Assembly (NCBI GenBank): GCA_036511675.1 | Contig: DATCBU010000117.1 | Location: forward strand, 10,860-74,859 | Source of the DNA: Chersky-840 sp036511675 | GTDB lineage: Bacteria > Actinomycetota > Acidimicrobiia > Acidimicrobiales > UBA8190 | Direction: 5' to 3' | Length of the DNA stretch: 64,000 nt | Shown here: piece by piece, positions 61,910-64,000 of the stretch | How the letters are laid out: every line of letters begins with the position of its first letter | Numbering within the stretch: position 1 is the first letter of the stretch | Made by a program: the position numbers and the translations under genes | Notes under the pieces: generated by a model | Database searches by the model: none | Told to the model about the DNA's origin: nothing | Seen by the model: the letters and a program-made list of their open reading frames with translations, nothing else

Positions 61910-63660
61910 TCGATCACGGCGATCACGTCACCGGGGCCCACCGAGTCGCCGGCCGCCACCTTGACCTCTTTGACCGTGCCGGCCTTTTCGGCGTTGATGG
62001 CGTTCTCCATCTTCATGGCCTCGAGCAGGCAGACCGTCTCACCCACCTCGACGGCGTCGCCGGGGGCCACGAGGATCTTGACGATGGTGCCCTGCATGGG
62101 AGCCGTGACCGATCCCGACCCCGATCCCGCCAGGGTCGTCCTCGGCTTGTGGGGCCGGGTGCCGCCCCTGCCGCCCGCGCCGGTGGACACGTCGGGGACC
62201 CACAGCCGTACCTGGTAGCGCCGACCGTCGACCTCGGCCGTGACCTCGCGCAACACCCGGGGGGCGCTGTCGTCGGGGCCCGGTGCGGCCGAGTCGGCGG
62301 GTACCGGTGTCAGCGAGGTGAGGTCGAGGCGGTCCTCCACCCACCGCGTGGAATGGCGGGCCTCGATGAAGTCGGGGTGCGACAGAATGGCGACGTCGGC
62401 GGGGATGGTGGTGGCGATGCCTGTGATCACGGTCTCGTCGAGAGCCCGCAGCATGCGCCGCCGAGCGGACTCGCGGTCGGGCCCCCACACGATCAGCTTG
62501 GCCACGAGGTTGTCGTAGTACTGGCTCACGGTGTCGCCCGCTTCGTAGCCGGCGTCGAGGCGCACCCCGGGTCCGCCCGGCGCCCGGAAGGTGGCGATGG
62601 TGCCGGGGGAGGGGAGGAACCGGCCACCGGCGGGGTCCTCGGCGTTGATGCGGACCTCGATGGCGTGCCCGTTGCGCTGCACCTCGTCCTGGGTGAAGCC
62701 CAGCGCCTCGCCCGAGGCCACGCGCAACTGCCACTCGACGAGGTCGAGCCCGGTCACCATCTCGGTGACGGGGTGTTCCACTTGCAGGCGCGTGTTCATC
62801 TCCAAGAAGAAGAACTCGCCACCCTCGTAGAGGAACTCCACCGTGCCGGCGTTGACGTAGCCGCACGCCTTGGCCACAGTCACCGCCGCCTCACCCATGG
62901 CGCGGCGGACCTCGTCGGGGAACTCCGCCGCGGGGCTCTCCTCGACGAGCTTCTGGTGACGGCGCTGCGGCGAGCAGTCCCGCTCGCCCAGCCACAGGGT
63001 GTTGCCGTGGGTGTCGCCGATGACCTGCATCTCGATGTGGCGCGGCCACTCGAGGTACCGCTCCACATAGATCTCGGGCCGGCCGAAATACGACTGGGCC
63101 TCTCTTTGGGCGGACTCCACGGCGTCGGCCACCTCGTCGGCCGACGACACCACCTTCATGCCGCGGCCACCGCCGCCGTAGGCGGCCTTGATGGCGACGG
63201 GCCATCCCACCGCCGCACCGAACTCGGCCACCTGGGCGGCGTCGGTGATGGGCTCGGTCCGGCCCGGGACCCCTGACACGCCCACCGCTTCGGCCGCCCG
63301 GCGGGAGCTGATCTTGTCCCCCATGATCTCGATGGCCTCGGGCGGGGGCCCGATGAAGGTCACACCGGCCGCCGTGATGGCCCGGGCGAAGTCCGTGTTC
63401 TCCGAGAAGAAGCCGTAGCCGGGGTGCACGGCGTCGGCACCGCTGCGGGAGATGGCGTCGAGGATGGCCTCGGTGTTGAGGTAGCTCTCGGCCGCCGTCT
63501 GGCCGCCGAGGGGATAGGCCTCGTCGGCCATGCGCACGTGCAGGGCGTCACGGTCCAACTCGGAGTACACCGCCACCGTGGCGATGCCCAGCTCGCGGCA
63601 GGTGCGGATGACGCGCACGGCGATCTCGGCGCGGTTGGCGATCAGGACCTTGTGGAACAC
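61906..63660 (-). CDS. Biotin carboxylase with BCCP (acyl-CoA carboxylase alpha)
   Basis: The 584-residue product has the biotin-carboxylase domain (about 1-445): MFHKVLIANRAEIAVRVIRT, AYGGGGRGMKVVSS (ATP loop), FLEMNTRLQVEHPVTEMVTG and the C-terminal RMLRALDETVITG. A linker (about 450-510) leads to a biotinyl domain with EAMKMENAINAEKAG, where Lys is biotinylated. It resembles AccA3/PccA and could serve acetyl-, propionyl- or longer acyl-CoA carboxylation with a separate beta subunit not in the window. A biotin ligase gene is divergent from it at 63766. Confidence 0.94.
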   Translation of the reverse strand: MFHKVLIANRAEIAVRVIRTCRELGIATVAVYSELDRDALHVRMADEAYPLGGQTAAESYLNTEAILDAISRSGADAVHPGYGFFSENTDFARAITAAGVTFIGPPPEAIEIMGDKISSRRAAEAVGVSGVPGRTEPITDAAQVAEFGAAVGWPVAIKAAYGGGGRGMKVVSSADEVADAVESAQREAQSYFGRPEIYVERYLEWPRHIEMQVIGDTHGNTLWLGERDCSPQRRHQKLVEESPAAEFPDEVRRAMGEAAVTVAKACGYVNAGTVEFLYEGGEFFFLEMNTRLQVEHPVTEMVTGLDLVEWQLRVASGEALGFTQDEVQRNGHAIEVRINAEDPAGGRFLPSPGTIATFRAPGGPGVRLDAGYEAGDTVSQYYDNLVAKLIVWGPDRESARRRMLRALDETVITGIATTIPADVAILSHPDFIEARHSTRWVEDRLDLTSLTPVPADSAAPGPDDSAPRVLREVTAEVDGRRYQVRLWVPDVSTGAGGRGGTRPHKPRTTLAGSGSGSVTAPMQGTIVKILVAPGDAVEVGETVCLLEAMKMENAINAEKAGTVKEVKVAAGDSVGPGDVIAVIE

Positions 63661-63765
63661 GCCATACCTTTCATGAGCGGGGGCCGTTCACCGTCGGGGC
63701 CCTCCACGATCGGGCCCGTCCGGATGAGGGACCACCACACTGGCACGGCCCGTAGGGTGGGTGCC

Positions 63766-64000
63766 ATGTGCGCCGCGGTGACCAACACCACTGCCTCCTT
63801 CACCACCGTGCCCGCGCCACCCCACACCCGTTTCGGCCCCGTCCGGCGGTTCGCCCAGATCGACTCCACCAACCGCTACCTGCTCGACGAGGCGCGCGCC
63901 GGCGCCGCCGAGGGCACCGTCGCCGTCGCCGACTACCAGAGCGCGGGCCGGGGTCGTCTCGGGCGGCGCTGGGAGGCGCCACCGGGGTCCAACCTGCTGG
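63766..64000 (+). CDS. birA: Biotin-[acetyl-CoA-carboxylase] ligase, 5' part
   Basis: The open frame starts at ATG 63766 and runs off the window (about 78 residues). FAQIDSTNRYLLDEARAGAA, then EGTVAVADYQSAGRGRLGRR and WEAPPGSNLL are BirA-type biotin protein ligase motifs (GRGRxGRxW). It attaches biotin to carrier lysines such as the one in the divergent carboxylase, so the pair is functionally linked. There is no N-terminal DNA-binding domain in view, so it is probably not a repressor. A GTG at 63778 is an alternative start. Confidence 0.92.
   Translation, partial: MCAAVTNTTASFTTVPAPPHTRFGPVRRFAQIDSTNRYLLDEARAGAAEGTVAVADYQSAGRGRLGRRWEAPPGSNLL

Overview
The window is about 64 kb of high-GC bacterial chromosome with tightly packed genes, many GTG and TTG starts and frequent 4-bp start/stop overlaps. 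A WhiB-type regulator, a DUF222/HNH protein, a homodimeric AceE, an HhH-GPD repair protein, a DUF1707 protein and especially a secreted protein built of repeats like GYWLVASDGGVFSFG point to Actinomycetota, most likely class Acidimicrobiia. No tRNA, rRNA, CRISPR array, insertion sequence or phage gene was recognised. This looks like core chromosome rather than an island.

Layout. 1-11 kb: two acyl-CoA dehydrogenases (one truncated by the window edge), a DMT-type permease coupled to glutamate dehydrogenase, a metallo-beta-lactamase hydrolase, a lipoprotein/ECF-sigma/membrane-propeller module, and a minus-strand group with thiE and a DNA glycosylase-like protein. 11-24 kb: a WhiB gene behind a perfect 24-bp palindrome, secreted repeat and Ig-like proteins, small hydrolases, an LLM oxidoreductase, a second ECF sigma/membrane-partner pair, and a large FtsX-type permease. 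24-38 kb: a Ser-rich SIGS-repeat protein, aceE, a frameshifted DUF222/HNH gene, a PHO-box-like array before rnhA, an aldo/keto reductase, and a lipoate-centred operon: lpd (E3), the acyltransferase E2, and one ORF that fuses LipB to LipA. 38-54 kb: a TauE permease, an orphan FtsX permease, an Rpf-like muralytic protein with a coiled coil, metH, a cobalamin adenosyltransferase, pepA, and a CAP-like secreted protein. 54-64 kb: a degenerate GGDEF-EAL protein with a ParB-like N-terminus, a rhodanese-ThiF fusion, a methylmalonyl-CoA mutase large subunit, an M20 hydrolase, biotin carboxylase/BCCP, and the start of a divergent biotin ligase.

How it fits together. AceE, E2, Lpd and the LipB-LipA fusion give pyruvate dehydrogenase together with the machinery that makes its lipoyl cofactor. 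MetH, the cobalamin adenosyltransferase, the mutase large subunit, the biotin-dependent carboxylase and the biotin ligase form a B12- and biotin-dependent set consistent with propionyl-CoA/methylmalonyl-CoA and methionine metabolism. The mutase small subunit and the carboxyltransferase subunit are not in the window. Two ECF modules without a zinc anti-sigma motif are candidates for envelope sensing. The observations most worth following are the PHO-box-like iterons, the LipB-LipA fusion, the ParB-like tail on a GGDEF-EAL protein, the SIGS-repeat protein, the propeller-ECF module and the palindrome before whiB.
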